From: Hypomyces perniciosus
Lineage: Eukaryota > Ascomycota > Sordariomycetes > Hypocreales > Hypocreaceae
Direction: 5' to 3'
Assembly: GCA_008477525.1 (NCBI GenBank)
Contig: SPDT01000002.1
Location: 806,001 to 870,000, forward strand
DNA: 64,000 bases
Below the pieces are notes generated by a model. It did no database searches. It saw only the letters and a list, made by a program, of their open reading frames with translations, and was not told the DNA's origin. Position 1 is the first letter of the stretch. Each line of letters begins with the position of its first letter. This document shows positions 33,593 to 46,112 of this stretch, in pieces. Both the position numbers and the translations under genes were made by a program.

Positions 33593-36500
33593 ACACCTAC
33601 AGGTACCCCACCTTTTGGGTGCCTACTCACTAAAATTCACAACCTCTTGACTAGCTATCAAGAAAAACAAGCTTAATAACGCTCCCTTGCCCCTCCTGGG
33701 CATTTAGAGAAAGATGGCGAACGCTATTAGACTCTAAGCGAACCAGGGACAACTAAACCTCGCTGCCGCCAGGCGGGCAGCAATCCAGCGACTTAAGAAG
33801 GAGGGCACTCTTTCGCTCCTGGGATAAAGAGGAACCACAGTCCTCCCGCTTACGCCCAAGAAACGATACATTAACGATAAACGCATTAAAACTGACGTCC
33901 CTAGACTTAATTTTAGCTCTAATATAAGGCCCAGCATCTCTCTCTTTTTAAAAAGGATTTAAAAAAACCTCTTTTCCTCCCTTTAAAGCAGGCTAATAGA
34001 AATACCCGCCTTTAATAACAGTAAGCAGTCTACTGTAGCCTATAAAATCTTTATATAGATTAAAAAAATCAATGCAATTTAAAGAGCCAGATAAGAAGTT
34101 TTATTCTTAGTAGCCTAAGCTATTAATAACTGCTTAGCTAAATATTAAAGAAAATACTATTTCTTAGCTGCCTTATAAGTAAGTAAGGCGCTTATTAATG
34201 CTTTTAAGGGCCTCCTCTTTTTAAAGGCCTTTATAGACCTTAAAAAGTTAGGCAAGAATCCCTTTTTAGCTTAACTAATAATTATATAACTAGTTAATAA
34301 AAAGACCTATTAAAATAATAAGCAATAATAAATTAAACTTTACCCTTTAACTTAGACTAATTTAAATACTTTACTGGAAATTAATAGCTTAAAGTAAGTT
34401 ATATAGGCTATAATTGCAGCTAAAGGTATAAATAAAAACCCTTTAATAGGAAAAGAAAGCAATTTTACTTTGCAAAATAATAAAAGGCTAGCCTTTATTA
34501 TAAAACCTAAAACCTAAAAACAAAATATAATAATTAAAAAACCTAATAATAAAATCTTCCTTTAAGTTTTACTAGATTATAGTTAAAGAAAAATTACTGT
34601 TATTAAGGCTAAATAAAAAGTTATTAAAATTAAAAAGTTTAATAAAAAAAATATTATTTACTTTTAAAAAGTAAAATCTAGCTTTATACTATAAGTTAGG
34701 AATAATAAAATTAAAAAAGTAATCCTTACTTTAAATTTAACTATAAAGGCTAATAGCTTAAAGATTAAAAAAGTATATATATAGAGAAGTTTTTTTATAT
34801 AAAGTATTTTTAAATACTATATTAATACTTTAAGCACTTTCCCTATTAATATATTAGTTTTAATTAAAGCTTAAAGGAGCGCTAGGTTTAAAAAACCCCT
34901 AGTCTTTTATTAAAAGGCCCCTTTTAGCGAGACTATTAATACCTGCTATTACTTTATTTCTTTTAAAAAGGAAATTAAAATAGGCTTTAAACTCTTTAAC
35001 TATTTAGCCTTAATAAAGCTTTAAACCTAAAAGGTATAGGTAATTTAATGCAATAAATACTTTAGCTTTTATAACCTTTAAAGATATATTAAAACTATAT
35101 AATATAAAAAATGCAGTAAGCCTGCCTTTTAATATACTAATAAAGATAAAAACTGCAACTACTTTATTTAATATATTAACTGCTTTAAATTTTATTAATC
35201 TAATACTTTAAACTATTATATATACTTAACTATTAAAGATAGTATAAAAGTATATGCCATTAAAGAATAATTTAAAAGCATTAAAGAACTTAAGACTTAA
35301 AAATTCTAAAAAAGGAACCCTGCCCCCTTTACCCTTAAGCCTAAACCTAGTGCACCTAAAGGAGGAGCTCTTTAGGCTGCTTTAGCTAGATCTTTTACTA
35401 CTCCTGCTTTTAAGGCCTAGATTTAAAGACCCCTCCCTTTAAGCAGGATAATACCCCCTGCCTTTATAATAAAGCTACTTTAAAATAAAATTAACCTAAT
35501 AAATATCTTTAATGGCTTATTAAAGGAAAGTTTACTAGCCTGCTTTATAGTAAAGGTTATTAATTTTAATAACTTTATAAATAATGCTTTAAAGGAATCC
35601 CTTAAAGGAGATAAACCTTATAAGTTTAATCTATAAATAATAGACTTTATTAAAACTACTAAAAGAACTTTAGCCTAAAAATCTTTTAGGCTAATATAGG
35701 AAAATAAGGATAGTATTATAATATAGCCCTTTTACTTGCCTAAAAAAATAGCTTTAATATTATATTTATTTAAAAGCTATAGACTTACTAAAACGCTTTA
35801 TTATCTAGGAGATAAATAAAATTTTACTTTAACTTTTAAGCATTTAACTTATTTAACGACTAAAGGGAGACTAAACCCTTTATCTTTATATATATTAAAA
35901 AATCACTAAACCTACTATACTAATAACTCTCGCCTTTAAAATTAAAAAGCAACTATATTTACTAGGTAAAAGTCTATAAATATATAGTTATTAATATTTA
36001 CTGCAGGGCTTCTTTTAATACTATATTAAAAACCTTTAAAAGGTAAGGCTAGCCCCCTTTAAATTTAATTATTATAAGAGACTTTAATATATTATACTAA
36101 ATATAGTAATTAGGCTAAGTCCTGGATATTACAGGCAATAAACTAGCTAAATAGGCAGATAGGTATAACCTAATCCCTGCCTTTATAGACGCCCCTATAA
36201 AGGATTCCAGAAAATATATTAACTTTATTTTCTTTAACTGCTTTATATTAATAACTATTGCAAAAAACCTAAATATAGGCTTAGACTATTATATAGTTAC
36301 TATTATACTCCTAAGCCCTATTAGGCTAATAGCTAATATAGGGAAGAAATATATCCCTTTTAAGAGCCTATAAAAGTTTAGCTAGCTAATATATATATAT
36401 GCCTGGCTCTTCCTAAAGGTAAATGCAATTAATTTAATTAAAGGGGACCTAGACGCAGCTATATAAGCACTTTAAAGACTTTTTGCAGACTATATATAGT

Positions 36501-39482
36501 CGGCAGGCAAAAAGAGATACTAGAATAGATATAGCGCCCTTTAGTAAAATAAAGACTGCTGGATGGCCTACTTAGCTTATATCGCGGCACCCTTTAAGAC
36601 TAATAAATAGACTAAGGCAAGGAAAATACTGTATAATACTATTAAATATAAAAAACGCAATTACTAGGATAAAATTATAGCTGAAGCTAGCTTAGGCAGG
36701 GGTATTTGGCAGGTAGCTAAATAGTGTAAAGCTATAGATTATTTTTAACCCCCCCCTTAGTAAACAGTAGTAGGAGTATCTTAAACCCTGGGGAGTAAGT
36801 AGCCTTCTTTAAAGAATACCTACTGCAGTAAAAGGGAGCTAAAGAAAATATTGAGGACCTTTAAGAACCCCAGGCATTAAAGAACCTTTAGATACTATAA
36901 GATAAAACAATTATTAAGGAGGAGGTAAAGAAGGCTATAATTAAAGCAGGGAATACTGCGCCTAATATAGACAGTATATCGGTTACCCTTTTACACTATA
37001 TATAGCCTGCTATTAAAGAGTTTATTATAAACTTTTTTAAAGGTTACTTTAGGCTAAGGTATTACCCCCTCCTTTTTAAAAACGTTAAAGTTACTATTAT
37101 ACCTAAGCCTAGCAAGCTTAACTATATAACCTATAAAGCTTTTAGGCCTATTTTACTACTATCCTATATAAAAAAAGGCCTTAAAAGGCTATTTATAAAA
37201 AGGGTATCCCTTTTAATACTTAAATATAAAATCCTTTTAAAGTAGTACTTTAAGGCCCTCTTTAAAAAAGCGGCCATAGACCTAGTCGCCTGCCTAATTC
37301 ACAATATCAAAGTTACCTTAAATAAAGGGGAGGTTATAACTTTATTTACCTTTAATATCTCTAAGGCCTTTAATATCATTATAAAGAACAGACTAGTCCT
37401 ATAGTTTAGGCAATAAGGCTAGCCTATCTAGTTTATAAAATAAATAAAGTCCTTTATAAATAATAAAACTGCTTTTATCTATAAAAGAAATAGGACTAAC
37501 CTACTAGACCTTGCCTTTAAATGCAGTACCCTATAAAGGTCCTTTATCTCTTTTATTATATTAATACTCTACTTTAGCCTAATCCTCTGGCTTAAAGATT
37601 AATAATCTTACTTTAAGTATACTCATAATATCGCTATATTTATTATAAAAGGGTCTATTTAAAAAATAGCTACCTTTATATAATAGGCGTTTAATAAAAT
37701 ATTAAAGTAAAGAGCAGAGAATATAATATCTTTTAATTACGCTAAGGCTAAACTACTGCACTTTTACTATATAAAAGGCTAAATATATAAAGAAAGCATT
37801 ATAATAAAAGGAAAACCAATCTAGCCTAAAAAGGATATCTAGTAGCTAGGGGTCTATTTTAATTTAAGGCTCTCTTTTAAGAAATATATAGAAACGCTTA
37901 TAGGCAAAGTATATAAAGTCTTTAACTTCTTTAAGTTATTTAATAAAACTTAAAAGGGCTTACCTTTTAAAGCTATAGTATAAGCCGCGAAGGCCTATAT
38001 CCTCCCTATTGCCTTATATAAGATAAAAGTATAATAGCTAAGGCATAAACGATAATCGTAAATTAACTCTATTGAGTAGGTAAATATAAAAGTATCCAGC
38101 CTAATAAATAAAATAAATAAAGCCTTTAAGACTGCGGTAAAGGCAGTCCTCCTAGTTTAAAAGACTATAAGTATTCCTGTCCTATATAGAAAGTCAGGGG
38201 TCCCTATAGCCAGCATCGCTTTAGCCTAGGCCTGATTTAAGTATATAGCGAGATTCGCGGGATTAAATTAGGACTACCTAATTAGCTAATGCATTAATAA
38301 AAAACTCCCTCTTTAACTATTATAAACTAGACTTTAATGCACTGCCGCCCTAGTTAATAGAACTATTAAACCTACCCTTTTCGCTAAAAAGTCCTTATAT
38401 ATTCTCCTTAATCTTAACTTAAAAGGTATAGGTAAATTAACTGCAGTAAGGAAATATTAAAAATTAATTAACTCCCTCCCCCTTTATTTAATTTTAGCCT
38501 ATTTTGATAAGTTTTAAATTAAAGGGAATATAGGCTAGGGAGTAGTCGCTTATTATAAAGTAAAAGTAACTATAAACGCTAGACGCTTTAATAATATAGA
38601 GGTTTATAATATAGAGGTATAGGCTGCTTTAAAGGCTATAAAGCTAATAGCTAAATGTATAGAGGAAAACTGTATAATTTAAATAGCCTTCTTTTTCTTA
38701 AATAACTTATTAGTTATTAATAGGCTGTTTAGTAAGCCCCCTTTATCTATATAAAGAGCATATATATACTTCTAGAAACTAGTATAGAGTATCTCGCTTT
38801 ATAAGACTTTTATTTTATAGGTCTTAGGATATAAGGATATTATAGGCAATAAATAGGCCGACTATTTAGCTAAATAAAGCGCGGCTTTCCCTATTGCGCT
38901 ATAAAACTAGGCTATAATTATATATATTAAAAGATAGATTAAAAAAAAAGTTACAGGGGTAAAGGAGCGGGATTAGCTTAGCAAGACCCTAGAGGGCTAT
39001 AAATAGTAGGGACTTAGGGCCCTAGCCTCCCCCTTAAAGCTTAAACTCCTGCGCCCTATCCTCTATAAGCTCCTAACAGAGAGGTCAGGATATAGGGACT
39101 TCCAGGAATACTATAAACGCTTCAGATATAATAGAGAGTCTGTCTGCAAATGCAGCAAACCAAAAAGGCAAGGACACTTCGCAAAATGCAGAATAGTCAG
39201 GCCCTTCCTTCTAGACATCCCCCTAGAAGAGACCCCCCTCTTTTACCTACTTAGACCTATAGGAAGCAAAGCTTTCCAGAAACTAGTAGAGAAAGCGGAC
39301 CCTTATGGTCCTCCCCCGGCAGAAACAGATTAACACTACCTAGATTAACCCTCTTTCCTTTATAAATCGAAACTCAGCGAACAGCAGCGCAAGCCGCCGG
39401 CTCTTGACGTCCTATTGCCTATAAGGGATTTGTATAACTAGTTTACTTAGTGGACGTAAATAATAAAACAAACAAACAAACA
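33593..39482 (+). mobile_element. Full-length LINE (Tad1-like), heavily RIP-degraded
   Basis: A 5.9-kb non-LTR retrotransposon on the plus strand, ending in an (A/CAAA)n tail at about 39,460-39,482 and flanked by a 15-bp target duplication. The body is AT-saturated and contains almost no open frame of 60 codons. Traces of function remain. Reverse-transcriptase sequence lies near 37,320-37,400 (FNISKAFNII, cf. FDxxxAFDxV). RNase H-like sequence lies at about 38,500-38,900, ending in a GHKDIIGN-like motif followed by ADYLA. A better-preserved ORF2 C-terminus (about 39,090-39,335) has a zinc-knuckle-like CKCSKPKRQGHFAKC at 39,146-39,190. The first 350 bp and last 450 bp are less AT-rich than the centre. 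Assignment to the Tad1 clade is by layout and tail. Confidence 0.88.
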
Positions 39483-39497
39483 ACCGCATAATGCCAC
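39483..39497 (+). repeat. Right target-site duplication of the LINE
   Basis: ACCGCATAATGCCAC, identical to 33,578-33,592. It marks the exact insertion site next to the 3' end of the trehalase pseudogene. Confidence 0.9.
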
Positions 39498-42400
39498 CAA
39501 TCACAACAGAAAAGTTACTTTTGGTATCTTCCCCGTAGCTCTTAAAGTTCTTCCCCGCGCCAACAACCTGTACCTCGGCTACAGTAGCTCCAAGGCCATT
39601 CATAGCATGCGAACCCTCCACTGTTAATTTCAGAAATCTCACTTGCTTTACCTGAGATAGATCCACTTCCGTCATGTTTCCACCTCGTATCCGTACTATT
39701 CGAGCCTCTACCGCGTTGTACGGCGCAGATATTTCGGCCCGTCAGCGGGCAGATAGTTCTTCAAATTCGGCCTGATCTGTATGGCTTCCGGAAAGGCCGA
39801 AAGTGGAAGGGGGCAGGGCAGCCCAGTTGATGACTATTCTCGAGACTTTGCGAGCCACACCAAGGTCAATGATGGCGGATGACTCCTTTGGGCTGGCAGG
39901 TTGCCAGAACGTTGAGTTGGAGCCGTCGACCATTGCGTATGGGTTGTTTCCAGGAACCCAGTCACTGTCTGATGTAACCTGTTTGCACAATGCCAAATCA
40001 TCTTGTTCATAACTGATATCCGGTCGCCTTGTGGGTACTACAATTGAATCTCCAATTGCCAACTGATATTCTCTCAGCTTTGGATTTCCACCAAAGATCC
40101 GCACAATCACCCATTTCTGAGTGCTGGCGACGACGTTCCTGGCTGGTCGTCTCGTGACAGTAGTATTCTCCAATTCAATGGACACGTCGAAAACCGCACC
40201 CTGCCATTTCATGCCCTTGATATGAATCCAGCTTGGCAGCTGTGGGGGAAGCATGGGATCTAGATAGAAGGCATCCATATTTGGACGCATTCCAGTAAGG
40301 CCGTGGGTGAAAACTTGTAGGAAACCACCGGCGCCAGTGAGGAATGGAAACGCAGGGTTGAACCCGAACATGAATGCGGGATTATTGACACCATCAAGCT
40401 CGGAGTCTAACATAGTCTCACTGAACTGAAAGTAGGGTTGACGGACATATGATTCTGATGACCGTTGAAGATAAGTATATGCGGCGCAGCCTTTTTGCTG
40501 TAGCTGAGCTTCGGAAATCGCATAGATCGACCATGTCATTGCTGGACCGTCCGCCGTATTCACGGAGGAGCACTAAAAGGAATGACAGATCGTCAGTAAT
40601 TTGTCAGTCACTTCAATTTGGGAGGGAGATAACTTACGTAGGCGATGTCATTTCGCGCCTGGGTCTCACTCAGCTGAAATTGCAAAGGGTAACTGATCAG
40701 ACCAATACTAGGCTGTTTGACCTGCCAAGTTCCATCCATGCCATCGAATTCAATGATAATTTGATCTTTTTGGTTGTATGGGATGTACATATTCTGCGCA
40801 ATGTCTGACCAGTTCTTAGGCACCTCGAGCCCCAGCAGTTTTGCGGCTGACGGTGCCCAATTGCCTAGTAACTGTTTGATAGCGACATTGGTGAAGGCGC
40901 CGTTATTTATGTTATATGCGAATTCATCCTTCAATGAATGTTAGTGGGAACTGCACAGGGGGCTGTTGTTCTGATCGAATACCTACCGGCTCTCCCAGCT
41001 GAATAGTTTCATATTTGCCTGAGGATGGATACCGAGACACATACGCGGCGAACATGTCGGCCACATTCTTGATCACCCGCCACCCTTTTTCAGCAAGCCA
41101 AGTTAAGTCCTTGGTCTGCAGGAAATACTGCCAATGGGCTAGGGCAATTTCCGTATTGAGGTGATATTGGTAGCTTTTGCACACTCCAGTCCCGGTACAG
41201 TTGCCAAATCGGCTGCTCGTCCATGGATAGAGAGCTCCCGAATAGTTGTAATACTGGGCATTTCGGATAGCTTGATCTAGCAGTCTTTCGCGATAGTTGT
41301 TGATGCTCACGGTGTATTGGGGATACAGAGCCAACAATGGCGGATATATCCATGTGTCAGCGTCCCAAAAGATCGGTCCGGCATATGAGTCGCTGGATAG
41401 ACCGCCGACCGTAACCGAGTTCTCTGCAAGTGCGGTGTCATCTGGGGGGAGGCTGGACAAGATGTGAAATAGAGACGCCCGCATGCGGATTTGAAGGTCC
41501 TTGTTATCCGGGAGGACGATATCAGCGTCATTCCAAGTCAAGTCCCACTTTCTTGAGTGCTCTGAGACCAATTGATCCCATGACGCTGCTAAGCTGGCCG
41601 TTGTCGCTGCATTTTTGGCTACAGACAGTGTCTCGTTAGGGAACGCTGTGGTGGATGCAATGCCGACGAACTTGTAAACGGTCAAGGTGTTTCCCTGTTT
41701 GAGACTCCAGTCCCAGCTCTGCGCAATGGTACTTGAATTGGTGGGCACCCAAGGACAGTTGGTGGCATCATGCCTGGATTTGGAGGCCTGGCTGACTGCG
41801 TCTTCATTGCCGCTCTCGAACTTGACGGTGGAAGCCACATAGGCCGTACAGTAGTCGATCCCCCACGGCTTGACGCTCGTCCAGATCATGTTCTCTTGGA
41901 ACGCTTTGTCGTTGAAGTCGGCTCGTACTGCACCTGCACCATCAAGGATATCCGTCACTTAAAAATTGACGTCCTGATCGACGGTGATATCCATACGGAC
42001 GATCCCCAGATTAAGCCGAGCCCGGTGGGCGATGACCGTATAATTGATCTGATAGCGAGCAGTGTCATCAGGTGGGCTCCATGTGATGTTGGTTTGCACG
42101 ATGCCATTGCGAATAGATAAAGACTGGTGGAAGTTCTTCACTGTCAATGGGTCCACACCAGGCTGATAGGTCTGGCCGTTCTCCGTAGTCACCACCATCC
42201 CCGTCCAATCTGGAATTCCGCTGATTACAGATTCACCACCACGCTTTAAATTATCGGGAAGAATTTTATGCGTAAATATGATCTTGCACGTCCCAGAATC
42301 CGGAAATGGTTCCAAAGGTTGCACGAGGTTGATCTAATGGCCAAGCTAACGTTAAGATACCATCGTCAGCAACACATTTCATGAGTTATGACAATGGTCC

Positions 42401-42644
42401 GGAGTAGTAGCTACCTACAATTCAGAATGTAACCTCCTCTAGAATTGTCCCGATAGATCCAGTAGCCGGCCCCCTCTGACGGTAACCGCTGACCAAAGTA
42501 GCCATTAGCCACATATGGCGACCCCTGGAAATGATTGGCAAGGAAGGTGTTCGTCGAGAGGATCCAGGAATCAGGGTCGTAGGAGTTGGCAGCCCCAAAG
42601 AGACCCCAGAGGGTCATTACCGCTACACCTAGGGAAAATGACAT
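39483..42644 (-). pseudogene. GH65 acid trehalase (vacuolar/cell-wall type), inactivated
   Basis: The family hydrolyses extracellular alpha,alpha-trehalose to glucose. A signal peptide starts at the ATG 42,644 (MSFSLGVAVMTLWGLFGAANS). Introns at complement 42,346-42,418, 40,929-40,986 and 40,573-40,637 join in phase. Recognisable parts: GYFGQRLPSEGAGYWIY; WPLDQPRATFGTISGFWDVQ; GGESVISGIPDWTG; IFWDADTWIYPPLLALYP; DEFAYNINNGAFTN with the candidate acid Glu; ISYPLQF; and a C-terminal F5/8-type domain. Three lesions are visible. A frameshift lies at about 42,240-42,280 (after GFWDVQ). An in-frame TAA lies at 41,959-41,961 after VDQDVNF. A TGA lies at 39,742-39,744 before RAEISAPYNA. The LINE inserted at or just beyond the last codons. 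It is therefore non-functional unless the lesions are sequencing errors. Confidence 0.88.
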
Positions 42645-44499
42645 TTTATTCGATGTTTCCTGCTATAACGGACACAAACATGAGTTTATGACGGCCAATC
42701 CCTATAATCCGATTCTGTGGAAGGGTCTATGCGATTGATATATAGGTTAGGAGCTTGATATTCGACTAGCTTCGCTAATTGGTAAGCTAGAAAAACATGA
42801 TTATAATTTATTTGGTTTTATAGATTAAACAGATTTTTTAATATTTATTAATCCTTTAATTAGTATTCTTTTATTAATTCTTTATTTCATAGTAATTTAG
42901 TTTATAATTATAATTTTAGTACAATAATGCAAGCCATTACCCTTAGGGTGGTAATTACTTCCTTATAATTGTTGAAGAGGTCCGATATTCTACTGTCATC
43001 CCGTGACCAGGTCTTCGACAAGGTTGGGTCGTGACATCTAGCCGACCACAGGTCAAAACTCACTTCCATTAACACCTAAGGGGTCATAATCAGCCTTATC
43101 CTAGTCAATTCGATCCCGAAGAAGCGGGCCCTGATTATAATACTGAACAATATTAATGGAGAATTACCATTCAGACACAACTTCCAATTCCGCCCCATAT
43201 CTTTTTAGCCGATTCCCTATATCCTAGTACGAAATTGGGCAATTGTACGAAGTATAGAGTAAACAAAACTAAGGTAAATGGATGCATAGCACTCCGCTAA
43301 AATCTGCCTCCTGCACACTAAGGTAGATAGCTATAACATAATTACGCACACCCTTGTCATAAAGGTGTTTTGTGCAAATAATGTTACTCTTTAATGTAGT
43401 ATTTTGTAATCGGCGCATGTTGATTAGTTATATATTATACCTAACTAGGTACTTCGTATAATAGCTAGGTACTAAAATGTAGTTGGCGTGGCGGCGAGAG
43501 GGTGGGGTAGAATTGGAAATTGTGTGCATACATACTTCGTATATGTGTGTAAATAGAATACTTATTATCTAGGTATTATAGCGATAATAGCTAAGATCAG
43601 GGAAATCCATAGACGGACTTGTTTTTTCCGCCGGGCGGCATTTAATGTTCCTTTTTTTCTTCCTTTATCCCTACAGAGTACGGAGTACTTTGGTATTATA
43701 CCTGGTAGTATTATCAGGTCGGCCCGTTAACATAATGTTTGTCCGCGATTACAAAGCTGGTTCGGTATTACTTGATAAGATCGCTTATGCAAGACTGCTA
43801 GCCCTAGCCAGAAGCTGGAGACCATTCAATTAAGGTCCTTGGATATTTATTACTATTGCTAACGTTGTATCTCCGTAAAAGCCTAGGGAAGGGCCGAATA
43901 TATTGGAGCTAAAAGTACTAAGTACTTTGCCTCTACTCTACTCCGCATCTCAACCGAAGTTGAAGTTCCCGTTCTAGTTCCATTTAAACTCTACATGTAA
44001 TAATAGTCATTCCTAACAGCAAATAATACTACTTGTTGATTGGTTAGTTGGTTCATTTGTGACCCCTTTTAGAACCTCCAGGAGGGGACACGAGCTCACT
44101 TTAGGGGTAGTACACATCACCCAGACAGTTCTCAGGCTGACTGGTAGCTTCTCTTCTTGCAGTGCGATATAGTCTACTCCCCCTTGGCTGGTCTACTGTT
44201 GTGTGTGTTGTTTTTTGTTTTGGGAATATCAACTAAGTAGCTTTGGTATGTCCGAAACCAACTCTCCGCACACCGTGAATATGAAGACAGGATGCATGAA
44301 GCATCCATTCCTATTATTGTAACCCCACTTGTTCTTTCATGAGTCGTGGCATAAACCTATTCGGTATTTCTAATCGTCTAGAGGAGGGATATCTACATAC
44401 AAATACATAGAGGCCATCCCCCATGGAGAGTCCAACAACAGTGGTGTCTCGTTTTTTGCTAAGCACTAGCTTTCAGATCATCTACCATCACAATGGAGC
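42645..44499. other. AT-rich gene-free region upstream of trehalase and PKS ghost
   Basis: 1.85 kb with low-complexity AT blocks (42,780-42,930 and 43,400-43,600) and a TACGGAGTAC motif near 43,678. No coding gene. The PKS homology to the right begins abruptly near 44,500. Confidence 0.55.
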
Positions 44500-46112
44500 C
44501 TATGGCCTCAAACATGATCACATCTTCTCAAGCCGTGATCTATCGTTTGCGAAGGGAATCATGCGCATGACGGATAATCGTGGTGTGGACGTTGTCCTCA
44601 ACTCGCTGTCAGGCGATGCTTTGCGTGCCTCTTGGGACATCTTAGCGCCATTTGGTCGATTCATTGAGATTGGAAAGAAGGACGCACAAGCCAATGGAAG
44701 AATCGAACTCAACCCGTTGCTGCGCCAGACTGTCATGGCCAGCGTGGACTTGACGACCATTATGAACTACAAGCCAAAGAAGCTGGGCCAGCTGATTGCT
44801 GAGAGTGTGCGACTTCTTGCTGAAGGCCAGGTTCGGCTGGCTTCACCAACTCGTACTATGGACTATTCCCAGATCGAGGAGGCCTTCAGAGCATTGCAAT
44901 CCGGCAAGTGTATGGGCAAGATTGTTTTTAAGCCGAATGCGACGGATCTTGTCCCAATCATGCCTGACAAGCCATCTCCTTTACAGCTTGACAGTGACGC
45001 TTCATATGTCCTAGCAGGTGGTCTAGGAGGTCTAGGTAGAAGTATTGCCCGCTGGATGGTATCTCGAGGAGCAATGAATTTGGTCTTCATCTCTCGATCT
45101 GGAGCAGCCAGCGAGGCTGCGCAGGAACTCATTCAGAAACTAGAAGCGGCTTAGTGCCGAGTGCACGTCTTCACCTGCGATGTCAGCGACAAAGCGGCTC
45201 TATCAGACATTATCGACCAATACAAAGAGACTTTGCCTCCAATCAAAGGTTGTGTGCAGGGTTCAATGGTGTTGAGGGTCAGTGCAGTTTTCTTCCCTTA
45301 TCTGTTACTTGTGATCATTGACTTATATTGTATAGGACGCAATGTTCGAGAATATGACTTACGAATATTTCCAAGCTGCGTTGAGACCAAAGTTCCAAGG
45401 ATGTTGGAATCTGCACGAAGTGATGCCGACTGACATGGACTTTTTCCTCCTGCTCTCCTCGGCAACTGGTATTCTTGGAAACCGAAGCCAGGCAAATTAT
45501 GCCGCAGGCAACACATACCAAGACGCTCTGGCTCTATACAGACATTCGATGGGTCTCCCAGCGATTAGCATCGACTTGGGAAGCATCCTATCCGTTGGTT
45601 ACGTTGCTGAGAACAAGACCCGCCTCAAGACCATCCCCACTATCTCGTCGGTTCTGGAATCCATCCGTGAAGATGAAATCCATCTAATGATTGAGTATCA
45701 TCTCGACCGACGACAGCCCAGGTCGTACCAAACTGTCTCTGGCTTGACAAACGCCGCCTTGTACAAACAGCGCCGCATGCCAATACCCAGCTATCTCAAT
45801 CTGCCTCTGTTCCGGCACCTACGAAGCGAATCAAATGCAACCAGTGAAGCTACTGAGGATGATCCTATTCTCATGATCCCAATGCAACTCAGTGTGGCTA
45901 CATCAGTGGAGGAGGCCGTGGGCATCACCTCAAATGGCATTCGACTAAAGCTTTCCAAGCTCCTGTCTATGATTGCTGACGATATTGACCCGGGCAAATC
46001 AATTAGCTCCAATGGCGTGGATTCATTGGTAGCGACAGAGTTTAGGGCATGGTTAGCCAAGACTCTCAAGGCCGACCTGCCTATTCTGGATACCTATCAT
46101 GGGAACGAGTAG
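44500..46112 (+). pseudogene. Ghost of a third HR-PKS: ER-KR-ACP terminus
   Basis: Homology starts within the ER at about 44,500 ([47 protein letters not shown]), runs through MGKIVFKP, and continues with KR ([20 protein letters not shown]). After an intron (45,278-45,335) come LLSSATGILGNRSQANYAAG and GLPAISIDLGS. The end is an ACP with the phosphopantetheine site NGVDSLVATEF and a stop at 46,112. An in-frame TAG at 45,152-45,154 interrupts the KR (after QKLEAA). Everything upstream (KS, AT, DH, MT and half the ER) is missing. The ER matches a different HR-PKS subfamily from that of the 12.4-13.3 kb ghost (DLTTIMNYKP type). It is on the opposite strand from the intact PKS. Confidence 0.88.

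Noticed and set aside
39412..39675. Separate small gene left of the trehalase
   Set aside because: It is the trehalase C-terminal domain read across an in-frame stop and into the LINE tail.
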